From Nostoc sp. CHAB 5834 (GTDB lineage Bacteria; Cyanobacteriota; Cyanobacteriia; Cyanobacteriales; Nostocaceae): a stretch of 49,145 nucleotides of DNA. Location: positions 1 through 49,145 of the forward strand of contig JAIVFU010000052.1 in assembly GCA_020829485.1 (NCBI GenBank). The letters are read 5' to 3'. A program made the position numbers and the translations under genes. Below are positions 15,898-24,803 of this stretch, in pieces. A model generated the notes under the pieces. The model worked only from the letters and a program-made list of their open reading frames with translations, was not told where the DNA came from and searched no databases. Numbering within the stretch: position 1 is the first letter of the stretch; each line of letters begins with the position of its first letter.

Positions 15898-16329
15898 GAG
15901 TAATTTATTGAAAGCAAGGGGAAACTCCATTCCCCGCTTCGTCTTGCTACGCTAATACCATTTCACTTTAATAATAATACAAATACGCTCTTTTGGGGCA
16001 TGGCAATGCTATGCCCTTACAAGAATCTACAACAGATTGCAACTTGGTGAGGTACAGATTATCGTAAGTCACCCCACCCTAACCCTCCCCGATGCATTGG
16101 GGAGGGAACTGGATTTTTCCCCCCTTTCCAAGGGGGGATTAAGGGGGGTAAAACGCCTTTCGGACATGCATTTTAACTTAAGTTGACACCAATGAACAAT
16201 GTTGTGCCCCTACCCCTGTACTTCATTTACCTGAAATACGCTGTATATGTATCAGAATTTTCGTGAATTGGTATAACGTGGGTGTACGAGGTTTTTCCCC
16301 GGTTGCTCTACGGTGTACACACCTAACTT
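15898..16329. other. Repeat-rich intergenic DNA
   Basis: No gene. The stretch contains inverted CCCCTTTCCAAGGGGGG blocks (around 16120-16150) of the type also found at 47410-47490, and a GGGGAA/TTCCCC hairpin close to the shc stop that lacks a T-run. Confidence 0.5.
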
Positions 16330-16436
16330 TTCCACATAACGGGAAAAGTTCACGAAAACCTAATCCTCTAACCCTCTTCCCAACACGGGAAGGGGGGAAA
16401 ATTCAAAGTCTCTCTCCTTAAAGGAAGAGAGAAATA
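16330..16436 (+). repeat. About 100 bp dispersed repeat, copy 1
   Basis: Order of blocks: ACGGGAAAAGTTCACGAAAA, a CTAACCCTCTTCCC...GGGAAGG hairpin, then CAAAGTCTCTCTCCTTAAAG and GAAGAGAG. The same blocks in the same order occur at 39112-39209 and 39684-39785. Confidence 0.8.
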
Positions 16437-16439
16437 TTT

Positions 16440-16577
16440 GTGATTCGCCGAGGCGATGGCAATGATATGATTATTTATTTTGGCGGTGTAGGCAATGATA
16501 CCCTTGTTGGTGGTGCGGGTGCTGACAGATTTTTATACAATACCAACCTCAAAGTAATTAACTACTTAATTAACTAA
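16440..16577 (+). pseudogene. Remnant of an RTX / hemolysin-type calcium-binding protein
   Basis: A 45-codon frame with two calcium-binding nonapeptide units, GDGNDMIIY and GGVGNDTLVGGAGADRFLY, followed by a stop after NYLIN. Full RTX proteins have many such units and a secretion signal; only this scrap is left, directly abutting a dispersed repeat on its left, so it is a broken fragment. Confidence 0.75.
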
Positions 16578-16911
16578 AAAAATATCAGATGAAAATTGTA
16601 AACCTGCTTTGAACCAACTTGATCTCGCTTTGCTTGGAAACAAAATGAGGTAACATCACTTCATTTTGGTAAAAAGCATTAAAAATTGAGACATATAGGT
16701 TTTATTGCTCAAGATGTTTATCAGCAATAATAACGTATGCTAAATTAGCTATCCTTTTGTTTTGATCATAGATGTAATTTGGTATTGGTAACGCTACGCT
16801 AACAGCAATCGCCTAAACCTGGTGGAGAGTAAAGACATTCTGATTCCTGAATTCTTCTACTAGAAGCAAATGAACTTCGTATAACAGCCATCCTGATTTG
16901 GGCACTAAAAA
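16578..16911. other. Intergenic, no gene seen
   Basis: AT-rich sequence with no supported reading frame or obvious motif. Confidence 0.45.
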
Positions 16912-17067
16912 GCAATACGCTTGGGTTAAACCCAAAAACCTTGGTAGAGACGCGAAATTGTACTGGGCTGGGCTGGGCTTCGCCCCGCTACGCTAACGCC
17001 CCGCTACGCTAACGCGTCTCTACACGTCTAAAATCAGTGCCAAAAATCCTTAACCCAAGCGTATTGC
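16912..17067. repeat. Nested palindromic element with 18 bp perfect terminal repeats
   Basis: GCAATACGCTTGGGTTAA (16912-16929) is exactly complementary to 17050-17067. Inside it lies a second element, GTAGAGACGCG (16944-16954) paired with CGCGTCTCTAC (17013-17023), and inside that a tandem CGCCCCGCTACGCTAA unit. This is one small palindrome inserted in another. Confidence 0.85.
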
Positions 17068-17109
17068 ACTAAAAAGGTAGCCTCAAGCAAGCTAAAAACT
17101 TCAAAAGTC

Positions 17110-17601
17110 CTAAATTTCAGCACCTGCTTTCGCTTCGGCACCCATTGGTGAAACATAATCACGGAAAAGAGTAATCTGTTGCTCAAACTCTAATCCTTGA
17201 ATTCTGCCAAACAACTCTTGACATTCTGAAGCAAGTTCATAGTCAGAAGGTACAGGAATGATAGTACCAGTATCCATACCTTGAGATAATCGATACCAAA
17301 ATAGTAGCTTAGTGGTATCACCTAAAGAACCATATTGACGAGAAATTTGGGTATCTACTTTATTAATCAAGTCACGCTGAACTTGTAATTGTTGTTCGTG
17401 AGATAATTCCTTAACTTGATTAAACAAACCTTCAGCAATTTCTGGGGAAACAGTGCTAGCACCAGGAGCGGCTGGCGTAATTGACTTACCTGTTTCTTTG
17501 TAAATGAACCAAAACAAAGCCAGTTGTTGATCCACATCCAACTCTTGCCAAGCTTGAACATGTTCACGAATAGTTGGATCGCCAGTTTGTGTAAATGTCA
17601 T
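17110..17601 (-). CDS. Helical carotenoid protein (OCP N-terminal domain only)
   Basis: The 163-residue protein is the all-helical carotenoid-binding domain of orange carotenoid protein without its C-terminal NTF2-like half. It retains FWFIYKETG (Trp31 and Tyr34, same spacing as the carotenoid-contacting W41/Y44 of OCP) and LLFWYRLSQGM in the second half. Proteins of this HCP family are active-type quenchers or singlet-oxygen scavengers that protect the phycobilisome and membranes. The subclade (HCP1-HCP6) cannot be decided by eye. GGAG lies before ATG 17601; upstream in-frame TTG codons are less likely. It has no CTDH partner or ketolase gene next to it. Confidence 0.92.
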   Translation of the reverse strand: MTFTQTGDPTIREHVQAWQELDVDQQLALFWFIYKETGKSITPAAPGASTVSPEIAEGLFNQVKELSHEQQLQVQRDLINKVDTQISRQYGSLGDTTKLLFWYRLSQGMDTGTIIPVPSDYELASECQELFGRIQGLEFEQQITLFRDYVSPMGAEAKAGAEI

Positions 17602-17856
17602 TATTAACTCCGATTGCAATTAATCAATTTCATTAGCAAGGCTATCAAATGTACAATTAGCGTTTTACCCTACTGAAGACAGATGTATTGGAATCAGAAA
17701 GAAGAACAATTATAAACAAAACATAAATTGGGCAAACTGTAGTCCTGCATTAGAAGTATTACAGTTAGATAAAAATCAAATATCAAAAGCCAAAAAAATG
17801 CTTGCCTTTGGCAAAATAAAGGAGTTAACAATATTATTAGAAGCTATTTCGGTAGA
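17602..17856. other. Intergenic, upstream of the carotenoid protein
   Basis: No gene seen. It should contain the HCP promoter; no clear operator was recognised. Confidence 0.4.
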
Positions 17857-18019
17857 TAAGTAAGTCGGTGAGAATAAATCAAACTAGATTAAGTAATGTA
17901 AAAAATATTGAGATTAGTTCGTAGTGGGGGCTTCAGCCATCATTTGAGGACTAAAGTCCTCTCTATGAGACGCACTCGCGTTCACTACAAACCTTGAATT
18001 ATTCACGCCGCTCTACTTA
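17857..18019. repeat. MITE with IS630-like ends, copy 1
   Basis: The left end TAAGTAAGTCGGTGAGAATA and the right end (read inward TAAGTAGAGCGGCGTGAATA) form a long imperfect inverted repeat 163 bp apart. The left end resembles the outer end of the IS630-family element at 49020 (TAAGTAGGTCGGCAGGAAAA). The interior carries GGACTAAAGTCC hairpins. Confidence 0.75.
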
Positions 18020-18115
18020 GATGTTATTTTTATTGTGACAGTGCTTTTCTAAGCACTGCCCAATTTAGCGACATTAATTTATTAACGGCGACATCCAATT
18101 TTACTTTTATTTAGC

Positions 18116-18514
18116 TTATTCTCGGCGCTCTTGATAATCTTCAGAAGATTTCGGATCTAACTCCCAGCGATCGCCATCACGTTCCTCTAAAATATCATTG
18201 GTATGGAGAAACTCAGAATCAGCCATTTCTAGCCCTACTGCTGTTTCTAGCTCCTCAGTTACATTTTGATCGGGAGTGGAAGTACTACCACCAACAGCTT
18301 CATCCCCAACTGCATCTGCATCTTGCCAATAAGCATCAACATCGCCACCAGTGAGTTCAGGACTAGTTTCTGTGTACTCCTGTCTCTCTGCTCTCATTGA
18401 ACGCCCACCAATATTGTATCCCGGCAACTCTTTTACACCAGTACCGTAGGATTCGGTAATTTCCTGTGGCAAATCATTGGTTTCAATTTCGTCATTATGA
18501 TTTTTTTCTGCCAT
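18116..18514 (-). CDS. DUF6335 family protein
   Basis: A 132-residue, strongly acidic, probably disordered protein (ELTGGDVDAYWQDADAVGDE, then SEFLHTNDILEERDGDRWEL). The GGDVDAYWQDA and EERDGDRWELDP blocks are the conserved parts of the cyanobacterial DUF6335 family, whose function is unknown. ATG 18514 has AGGG upstream; a GTG at 18541 would add nine residues. Confidence 0.8.
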   Translation of the reverse strand: MAEKNHNDEIETNDLPQEITESYGTGVKELPGYNIGGRSMRAERQEYTETSPELTGGDVDAYWQDADAVGDEAVGGSTSTPDQNVTEELETAVGLEMADSEFLHTNDILEERDGDRWELDPKSSEDYQERRE

Positions 18515-18541
18515 GATACTAGCCCTTTTGTGCATTCTCAC

Positions 18542-18777
18542 AATAACGTTTTCTTGTCACCCAGTTGTCTTGCTAAAGATGTATAGCTTTAGAAATAAAA
18601 TAATCTATCCCCTTGGAACGAAGCTAAACTAGCGATCGCGCCATATTATGTAAATATGAATTCATGGTCAAGCAACTTGTAGTTGAAGTTTTTAGTTATG
18701 AGTTAGTAGCTCTCAAACCGAAATTATTCAGTAGCTAAGTTCTAACTCATAACTATTTTTTATTATTGTTAGTTAGT
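18542..18777. other. Intergenic with short repeats
   Basis: No gene; contains an imperfect inverted repeat of the AGTTATGAGTTAGTAGCT / AGTTCTAACTCATAACT type. Confidence 0.4.
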
Positions 18778-18948
18778 CAGGGCTATTTTATTCTCATCTA
18801 GCCCGCCTCAGAATAAATTCTGAGGCTAATAGCACTCATTCGTCTAAAGACGACTAATAAAGGCTTTTAGTCCACTAAGCGTGGACTTGGGCTAAAAGCC
18901 TGTGAACTTTAGTTCTGGGCGGTTTATGTCTAGAACGAAATAGCCCTG
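18778..18948. repeat. MITE-like palindromic element
   Basis: Perfect 11 bp ends (CAGGGCTATTT and its complement) extend into a longer imperfect repeat (CATCTAGCCCGCC versus GGGCGGTTTATGTC). The 171 bp interior has nested hairpins (CTCAGAATAAATTCTGAG, AGTCCACTAAGCGTGGACT). Confidence 0.8.
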
Positions 18949-18991
18949 GTTAGTTAGTTAAATATTCAGAAATAAACAGGTAATACAATCT

Positions 18992-20089
18992 ATGACTGAC
19001 TATAACAATCATTCCGGTAAGAAAAAAGTTGCCATCCTCATTGAACAGGCAGTAGAAGATGCAGAATTTACAGTTCCTTATAATGGACTAAAACAAGCGG
19101 GAATGGAAGTAGTAGTCCTTGGTTCCCGAATGAATGAAAAATATAAGGGTAAACGCGGCAAACTTAGCATCCAAGCTGATGGTACTACCACAGAAGCGAT
19201 CGCAGCCGAATTCGACGCGGTGATCATTCCCGGTGGGATGGCTCCCGATCAAATGCGGCGGAACATCAACACAGTACGTTTTGTCCAAGAAGCCATACAA
19301 CAAGGAAAATTAGTTGCTTCGGTATGCCACGGGCCACAAGTTCTCATTGAAGGCGACTTGCTCAAAGGTAAACAAGCCACTGGTTTTATCGCTATTGCCA
19401 AGGATATGATTAACGCTGGCGCAAAATATCTAGATGAGCCGGTGGTAGTTGACGGGAATTTGATTACATCTCGTGAACCTGGAGACTTACCAATTTTCAC
19501 CACAGCGATATTAAGCCGTTTGGGTTATGGTGGCAAAGATGCTGCATTACCAAATGAGAAAGACACAAGTGCTGAATGGTGGAAACTAGCTGATGCTTGG
19601 GGTGGCTCAACTAAAGGTGAGATTACCAAAGGTTTAAATAATGCCCTTGCTGGTGAACGTTATTCGCTAGAAGCATTTGAAAACTACTTGCAAAAGGAAT
19701 CAGATAACGAAGTTAACTCAGTCTTTCAAGAAATAATTGCTAATAAACAGCGCCACATTCAAAAACTGGAAACTTATCTCCAGCGATTGGGCGAAAAACC
19801 CTCTTTAGGCGCAAATATTGCCAATCAGTATGCCAAGGTCAAAACTGCCATGACCGGAAGTGATGATATATATCAGTTACGTTCTGCTTTAGGTGATGTG
19901 CAAACTGGTATCGGTGATATTGGTAATTTGTCTGCAATGTTCACTGACCCAGTAGCAACTGCTATTTTCAAAGAAATTTACCACGATTTATTGAAATACG
20001 AACAGCTATTAGCAGAACTATATCGGGCGCGGATAGGTACTCAGATTCAGGCTCCTAAGCCGACTACAGGGGCTGCTGTGTCAATGTAA
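18992..20089 (+). CDS. DJ-1/PfpI-family protein fused to a ferritin-like helical domain
   Basis: The first 185 or so residues are a DJ-1/PfpI class I glutamine-amidotransferase-like domain, with the nucleophile elbow SVCHGPQVL (Cys112). The region after about residue 205 is helical (LNNALAGERYSLEAFENYL, IIANKQRHIQKLETYLQRLG, FKEIYHDLLKYEQLL) and looks like a four-helix DUF892/DUF2383-type bundle with several Glu and His positions. DJ-1 proteins act as stress chaperones, deglycases or proteases. The fusion at 365 residues is about twice the normal family length. It heads a rightward group of stress-type genes. Confidence 0.82.
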   Translation: MTDYNNHSGKKKVAILIEQAVEDAEFTVPYNGLKQAGMEVVVLGSRMNEKYKGKRGKLSIQADGTTTEAIAAEFDAVIIPGGMAPDQMRRNINTVRFVQEAIQQGKLVASVCHGPQVLIEGDLLKGKQATGFIAIAKDMINAGAKYLDEPVVVDGNLITSREPGDLPIFTTAILSRLGYGGKDAALPNEKDTSAEWWKLADAWGGSTKGEITKGLNNALAGERYSLEAFENYLQKESDNEVNSVFQEIIANKQRHIQKLETYLQRLGEKPSLGANIANQYAKVKTAMTGSDDIYQLRSALGDVQTGIGDIGNLSAMFTDPVATAIFKEIYHDLLKYEQLLAELYRARIGTQIQAPKPTTGAAVSM

Positions 20090-20339
20090 GGTTTTTTGAA
20101 CGTAGACGGCTACCGCAGAGGCGCAAATGACACATAGATAACGCCGTGTGCAACTTTCTCTCAGACCTAACCCCCAACCCCTTCCCTTGTAGGGAAGGGG
20201 AGCAATAATCAAAGCCTATCGACCTTTCGGGGAGAGGAATGGAAGTGGGGTTTTAAGAATAAGTCGCACATCGCGTTAGACAGAAAGAAAATGGTATTTG
20301 CGCCTAAAGAGGGAATTTACAGTAATGGAGATATAAAAA
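20090..20339. other. Intergenic repeat DNA
   Basis: The 250 bp between two co-directional genes contain CCCCTTCCCTTGTAGGGAAGGGG hairpin-type repeats, so the two genes are probably not in one simple transcript. Confidence 0.45.
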
Positions 20340-21038
20340 GTGACTTCAACATCAGGGGACAAATCAAGTACAAACCAGCCAGAAGCTAGTGAAGTAGAGC
20401 GTTGGGCATCTCTCATTGGTGGCGGTGCGATGGTGCTGATGGGTTTAAGGCAAGGTTCATTGCGGGGAGCGCTGACGGCTTTAGCGGGTGGCGGTTTGCT
20501 TTATCAAGGTGCAACGAAGCAAAGCACAATCCAGAAAGCACAGGAAGCAATAGGGATAAACCAACCCATCAAAGTTGAAAAGACGGTAACAATTAATAAA
20601 TCGGCAGAAGAATTGTATCGCTTTTGGCATAACTTTGAGAATCTGCCTACATTTATGAAGCATCTCAAATCTGTCAAAGTGTACAACGAAAAACGTTCTC
20701 ATTGGATTGCCAATGCACCCTTGGATAATACCGTAGAATGGGATGCAGATATTCTCGAAGACCGAGAAAATGAATTTATTTCTTGGGCTTCTGTAGAAGG
20801 TGCAGACGTTGATAATTCTGGTTTTGTTCGCTTCAAGAAAGCACCAGGCGATCGCGGCACGGAAGTTAAGGTTGTTTTGGAATATAACCCCCCCGGTGGA
20901 GCATTGGCAGCTACCGTAGCTAAATTATTTGGTGAAGAACCAGAACAGCAAATTGGCGATGAATTGCGCCGCTTCAAGATGCTAATGGAAGCAGGCGAAA
21001 TTGCTACAACCGAAGGTCAAACTTCTGGACGCAAGTAG
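20340..21038 (+). CDS. SRPBCC (polyketide cyclase/dehydrase-like) protein with N-terminal membrane segment
   Basis: The 232-residue protein has a short glycine-rich hydrophobic pair near the N-terminus (LIGGGAMVLMG, ALTALAGGGLLYQGAT, about residues 23-60; YgaP/DUF2892-like) and then an SRPBCC helix-grip domain (VEKTVTINKSAEELYRFWHN to residue 215). Proteins of this group occur in stress clusters in cyanobacteria and proteobacteria; the bound ligand is unknown. It starts with GTG, supported by GGAG 9 bp upstream. Confidence 0.82.
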   Translation: MTSTSGDKSSTNQPEASEVERWASLIGGGAMVLMGLRQGSLRGALTALAGGGLLYQGATKQSTIQKAQEAIGINQPIKVEKTVTINKSAEELYRFWHNFENLPTFMKHLKSVKVYNEKRSHWIANAPLDNTVEWDADILEDRENEFISWASVEGADVDNSGFVRFKKAPGDRGTEVKVVLEYNPPGGALAATVAKLFGEEPEQQIGDELRRFKMLMEAGEIATTEGQTSGRK

Positions 21039-21047
21039 TTATTTGTT

Positions 21048-21120
21048 CTTTGTGATTTGTCCTTTGCCTAAAACGAATGACAAATGACCAATGACAAATG
21101 ACCAATGACTAAGGACTAAT
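21048..21120. repeat. Tandem heptamer repeats (ATGACAA/ATGACCA)
   Basis: ACAAATGACCAATGACAAAT-type tandem units fill the gap before the first alcohol dehydrogenase. Confidence 0.7.
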
Positions 21121-21124
21121 AACT

Positions 21125-22294
21125 ATGAAAGCAGTCTGCTGGAACGGTGCTAATGATGTGCGGGTACAGTCGGTACCAGATCCGACAATTCTCAACCCGC
21201 GTGATGCGATTATTAAAATTACTTCCACGGCGATTTGTGGCTCTGATCTACATATATATGGTGGCTATATTCCCACAGTGCAACAGGGTGACATTATTGG
21301 TCACGAATTCATGGGGGAAGTCGTCGAAGTTGGTAAAGGAGTCAACAATTTAAAAATAGGCGATCGCGTTGTTGTTCCTTCCACAATTGGTTGTGGTAAT
21401 TGCCATTATTGCCAAGGTGATATGTGGTCATTGTGCGATAACTCCAATCCCAACGGTTGGATTGAAGAAAAATTGTTCGGCAATATCACCTCAGCCATTT
21501 ATGGCTACTCCCACATGTTAGGTGGTTATGCAGGCGCACAAGCAGAATATATCCGTGTACCCTTTGCTGATGTGGGTGTTGTCAAAGTTCCGCCAGATTT
21601 GCCGGATGAGATGTTGTTATTCATCTCCGACGCTATCCCCACTGGTTATATGGGCGCAGAATTATGTGACATCCAACCGGGTGATACTGTAGCCGTTTGG
21701 GGTTGCGGTGCTGTTGGACAATTTGCCATGATTAGCGCCTACATGATGGGAGCCGAAAAAGTGATCGGTATAGATCGCTTTCCCGAACGCCTGGAAATGG
21801 CGAAAAAGTTTGCCAAAGCAGAAGTGATTAACTACGAAGAAGTTAATGCTGGCGAAGCGTTGAAAGAGATGACTGGTGGTCGTGGCCCTGATGCTTGCAT
21901 CGATGCTGTTGGTTTAGAAGCACACGGTGTTGGTTTAGAAGGCTTCTACGACGAAACAAAACAAAAGCTCAAATTGGAAACCGACCGTCCCCACGTTTTG
22001 CGGGAAATGATGGTCGCCTGTCGTAAAGGCGGGACTCTTTCAATCATGGGTGTTTATGGCGGTTTTGTAGACAAACTACCATTGGGTGCAGCCTTCAATA
22101 AGGGTCTAACCTTTAGGATGGGACAAATGCATGGACAAAAATATATGCATTCGTTATTGCAGATGATTTTGGATGGAAAACTTGATCCATCCTTCGTTGT
22201 CACCCATCAATTGCCTTTAGAACAAGCACCCCACGCCTATCATATCTTTCAACAAAAAAAGGATAACTGCATCAAAGTTGTTCTTAAACCCTGA
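21125..22294 (+). CDS. Zinc-dependent alcohol dehydrogenase, paralogue 1
   Basis: A 389-residue medium-chain dehydrogenase of the formaldehyde-dehydrogenase-like group. Catalytic zinc ligands are in [11 protein letters not shown] and [12 protein letters not shown]; the structural zinc lobe is [15 protein letters not shown]; the NAD-binding loop is [10 protein letters not shown], followed by [13 protein letters not shown] (Asp favouring NAD). It is very close in sequence and equal in length to the gene at 23038-24207, a tandem duplication around a small membrane protein. The physiological substrate is not evident; such genes respond to general stress. Confidence 0.92.
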   Translation: MKAVCWNGANDVRVQSVPDPTILNPRDAIIKITSTAICGSDLHIYGGYIPTVQQGDIIGHEFMGEVVEVGKGVNNLKIGDRVVVPSTIGCGNCHYCQGDMWSLCDNSNPNGWIEEKLFGNITSAIYGYSHMLGGYAGAQAEYIRVPFADVGVVKVPPDLPDEMLLFISDAIPTGYMGAELCDIQPGDTVAVWGCGAVGQFAMISAYMMGAEKVIGIDRFPERLEMAKKFAKAEVINYEEVNAGEALKEMTGGRGPDACIDAVGLEAHGVGLEGFYDETKQKLKLETDRPHVLREMMVACRKGGTLSIMGVYGGFVDKLPLGAAFNKGLTFRMGQMHGQKYMHSLLQMILDGKLDPSFVVTHQLPLEQAPHAYHIFQQKKDNCIKVVLKP

Positions 22295-22356
22295 ATGGTG
22301 AATAGTCATTTAGGGTTTTGAATTGTCCACCCAACATAATGCAATTGAGGTTTTTT

Positions 22357-22740
22357 ATGAATCGATTAATTTCTTGGCTACAAAATATTCGCATTTCCCA
22401 AATCGTTGTAGTTTTCCTAGCAGGATTTATGTTTTTACTAGGCCAAGCTTTTACCTACGTTAATGTAGCACAAGCTGATGTTAAAACTCCAGAGGGAACC
22501 TATTATAAAGGAGTACCAGACGGAAAAGGTGAAATCAGAAACGATACCCAAACAACAAAAAGCCAAAATCCATTAAAAGAAGCTGCTGATAATATCCGCG
22601 AGAAGCTAAACTTAGATGAAGAAACTCCTCGCTCTACAAAAGAGTTTCTGAAGTCTACAACAAATAAAGTCGAAGAAACAGTTCAGCCATTGACTAAAAC
22701 TAAAGAAGGTTATTACCGAACTGCTCCTAGCAGCAAATAA
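22357..22740 (+). CDS. Small single-pass membrane protein between the two dehydrogenases
   Basis: The 127-residue protein has one N-terminal hydrophobic helix (ISQIVVVFLAGFMFLLGQAF, about residues 12-32), which could be a membrane anchor or signal peptide (AQA before D). The rest is hydrophilic with a helical middle (LKEAADNIREKLNLDEETPR, then STKEFLKSTTNKVEET) reminiscent of small stress-induced cyanobacterial proteins. I do not recognise the family. GAGG lies 6 bp before ATG 22357; the frame is open further upstream without a better start. Confidence 0.7.
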   Translation: MNRLISWLQNIRISQIVVVFLAGFMFLLGQAFTYVNVAQADVKTPEGTYYKGVPDGKGEIRNDTQTTKSQNPLKEAADNIREKLNLDEETPRSTKEFLKSTTNKVEETVQPLTKTKEGYYRTAPSSK

Positions 22741-22754
22741 CTAAGAGATATAAG

Positions 22755-22876
22755 CTAGTGGTCTGTCTGATTAATTCTGAAGGGTTATAAAAGTTCGTAG
22801 TAAGGACTTTAGTCCTTGATTTGAGCGATAAATCGCTCACTATAAACCTAGCAAAACTAATGGAACAGACCACTAG
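22755..22876. repeat. MITE with CTAGTGGTCTGT ends, intact copy
   Basis: CTAGTGGTCTGT (22755-22766) is perfectly complementary to 22865-22876. The interior contains GTTCGTAGTAAGGACTTTAG and CGATAAATCGCTCACTA blocks, as does the related copy at 37981-38101. Confidence 0.85.
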
Positions 22877-23037
22877 ATTCGTAGCAATTGATAAGTCTAA
22901 AATTTAGACTCATCAATTGTTGAATAAGTTTTGAGCAATTACTGAGATGCGATAATTATCGCATCTCAAAATCAGGCTAAATTGAGTGTTTATCTTGAGA
23001 TTAACGAGCCAGAAATGATAACTAAGGACTAAATATT

Positions 23038-24207
23038 ATGAAAGCAGTTTGCTGGCATGGAGCAAACGATGTGCGGGTTGATACAGTTCCCGACCCCAAA
23101 ATTATTAACCCACGCGATGCCATTGTTAAAATTACTTCCACGGCAATTTGTGGTTCTGATTTGCATATTTATGACGGCTACATTCCCACCATGCAAAAGG
23201 GCGATATCCTTGGTCATGAATTCATGGGGGAAGTCGTAGAACTAGGAAGTGCAGTTAAAAATGTGAAGGTAGGCGATCGCGTCGTTGTTCCTTTTACTAT
23301 ATCTTGTGGTAGTTGCTTTTTTTGCAATCGGGATTTGTGGTCACTGTGCGACAACTCTAACCCCAATGCTTGGTTAGTAGAAAAGCAAATGGGTCATTCG
23401 CCAGCAGGTCTATTTGGCTACTCTCATTTATTCGGCGGTTACGCTGGTGGTCAAGCAGAGTATGCACGAGTACCATTTGCCGATGTCGGCTTGCTCAAAA
23501 TCCCCGATGGTTTAACGGATGAGCAAGTGCTATTTCTAACAGATATTTTCCCCACTGGCTATATGGCAGCCGAAAACTGCAACATTAAACCCGGTGATAT
23601 TGTCGCTGTTTGGGGTTGTGGCCCAGTTGGACAATTCGCCATAAAAAGCGCATATATGCTCGGTGCAGAACGTGTAATCGCTTTTGACCGCGTTCCCGAA
23701 CGTTTGCAAATGGCTAAAGAATACGGCAAAGCTGAAGTTCTCAACTACGAAGAAGTAGATGTAGGCGAAGCACTTAAAGAAATGACTGGCGGTCGTGGCC
23801 CCGATGCTTGTATTGATGCAGTGGGAATGGAGGCACACGGCACAGATTTTATGGCGATGTACGACCAGGTAAAGCAAGCAGTACGTCTAGAAACAGACCG
23901 TCCAACGGCATTACGACAAGTAATAGTGTCTGCTGCTAAAGGTGGTCACGTATCAATTGCGGGTGTGTACGGTGGCTTTTTAGACAAAATCCCGATGGGT
24001 GCTGCCATGAACAAGGGATTAACCTTCAAAATGGGACAAACGCATGTCCACAAGTATCTAAAACCTTTGTTAGAACACATCCAAAACGGTGATATCGATC
24101 CAACGTTTATAATCACTCACAGCTTACCTTTAGAACAAGCGCCCCACGGCTACGAAATTTTTAAGCACAAGAAAGATAACTGCATCAAAGTTGTACTCAA
24201 ACCTTAG
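23038..24207 (+). CDS. Zinc-dependent alcohol dehydrogenase, paralogue 2
   Basis: Also 389 residues, with [22 protein letters not shown], structural zinc [15 protein letters not shown], cofactor loop [10 protein letters not shown] and [13 protein letters not shown]. Both termini ([17 protein letters not shown]) are identical to the paralogue at 21125. The differences are concentrated in the substrate-domain region around [12 protein letters not shown] and the [11 protein letters not shown] loop, so the copies may differ in substrate. The gap between the copies holds the small membrane protein and a MITE. Confidence 0.92.
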   Translation: MKAVCWHGANDVRVDTVPDPKIINPRDAIVKITSTAICGSDLHIYDGYIPTMQKGDILGHEFMGEVVELGSAVKNVKVGDRVVVPFTISCGSCFFCNRDLWSLCDNSNPNAWLVEKQMGHSPAGLFGYSHLFGGYAGGQAEYARVPFADVGLLKIPDGLTDEQVLFLTDIFPTGYMAAENCNIKPGDIVAVWGCGPVGQFAIKSAYMLGAERVIAFDRVPERLQMAKEYGKAEVLNYEEVDVGEALKEMTGGRGPDACIDAVGMEAHGTDFMAMYDQVKQAVRLETDRPTALRQVIVSAAKGGHVSIAGVYGGFLDKIPMGAAMNKGLTFKMGQTHVHKYLKPLLEHIQNGDIDPTFIITHSLPLEQAPHGYEIFKHKKDNCIKVVLKP

Positions 24208-24339
24208 TAGGGAATGGGGAATAGGGAATAGGAAAGTAGTTTCCCTCTAATGCCTAATCCCTAGTCCTTAATACCCAATATCTAACCTTCGATGTTTGAT
24301 TAAACAATCAAAGTTTAAAAGTATAAAGAGGCAAAAAAT

Positions 24340-24681
24340 ATGTCTGATACAACCGTTATTAAAGTAGACTCTAGCTATTCTCCTAAAGGTCAACTTGGTC
24401 AGAAATATCTTGCATCTGGCAAAAGCATTTCCATGCGCCTATGGGAGAATGAGCAACCGAACGAACCTAAAGAGCCAACAGCACGGGAATATGAAACTGT
24501 TGGTTATGTAATTAATGGCCGTGCCGAATTGCATATTGAAGGGCAAACAATTTTACTAGAGCCTGGAAGTTCTTGGGTAGTACCAAAGGGAGCCAGCCAC
24601 ACTTACAAAATCCTAGAACCATTCACGGCTGTTGAAGCAACCAGTCCACCCGCTCAAGTCCACGGACGGGATGAAAATTAA
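24340..24681 (+). CDS. Cupin-domain protein
   Basis: A 113-residue single-domain cupin: GYVINGRAELHIEGQTILLE forms the first conserved strand pair and GSSWVVPKGASHTYKI the second, with His in the usual metal position (SHTY). The first cupin motif has Asn and Arg where His residues are common, so metal binding is uncertain. It closes the rightward stress-type group; the role is unknown. Confidence 0.82.
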   Translation: MSDTTVIKVDSSYSPKGQLGQKYLASGKSISMRLWENEQPNEPKEPTAREYETVGYVINGRAELHIEGQTILLEPGSSWVVPKGASHTYKILEPFTAVEATSPPAQVHGRDEN

Positions 24682-24744
24682 ACCGCAAACATTATAGCGG
24701 TTCTCAAATGTTTGAATCTTACTCCCCTTCCCTTGCAGGGAAGG

Positions 24745-24793
24745 GGCTGAAGCCCTCACTACAAACCTTGAATTATTCACGCCGCTCTACTTA
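24745..24793. repeat. Fragment of the IS630-like MITE family (one end only)
   Basis: CTTGAATTATTCACGCCGCT followed by CTACTTA is the same right end as in the element at 17857-18019; the other end is missing. Confidence 0.7.
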
Positions 24794-24803
24794 TATGCTG
24801 TAA

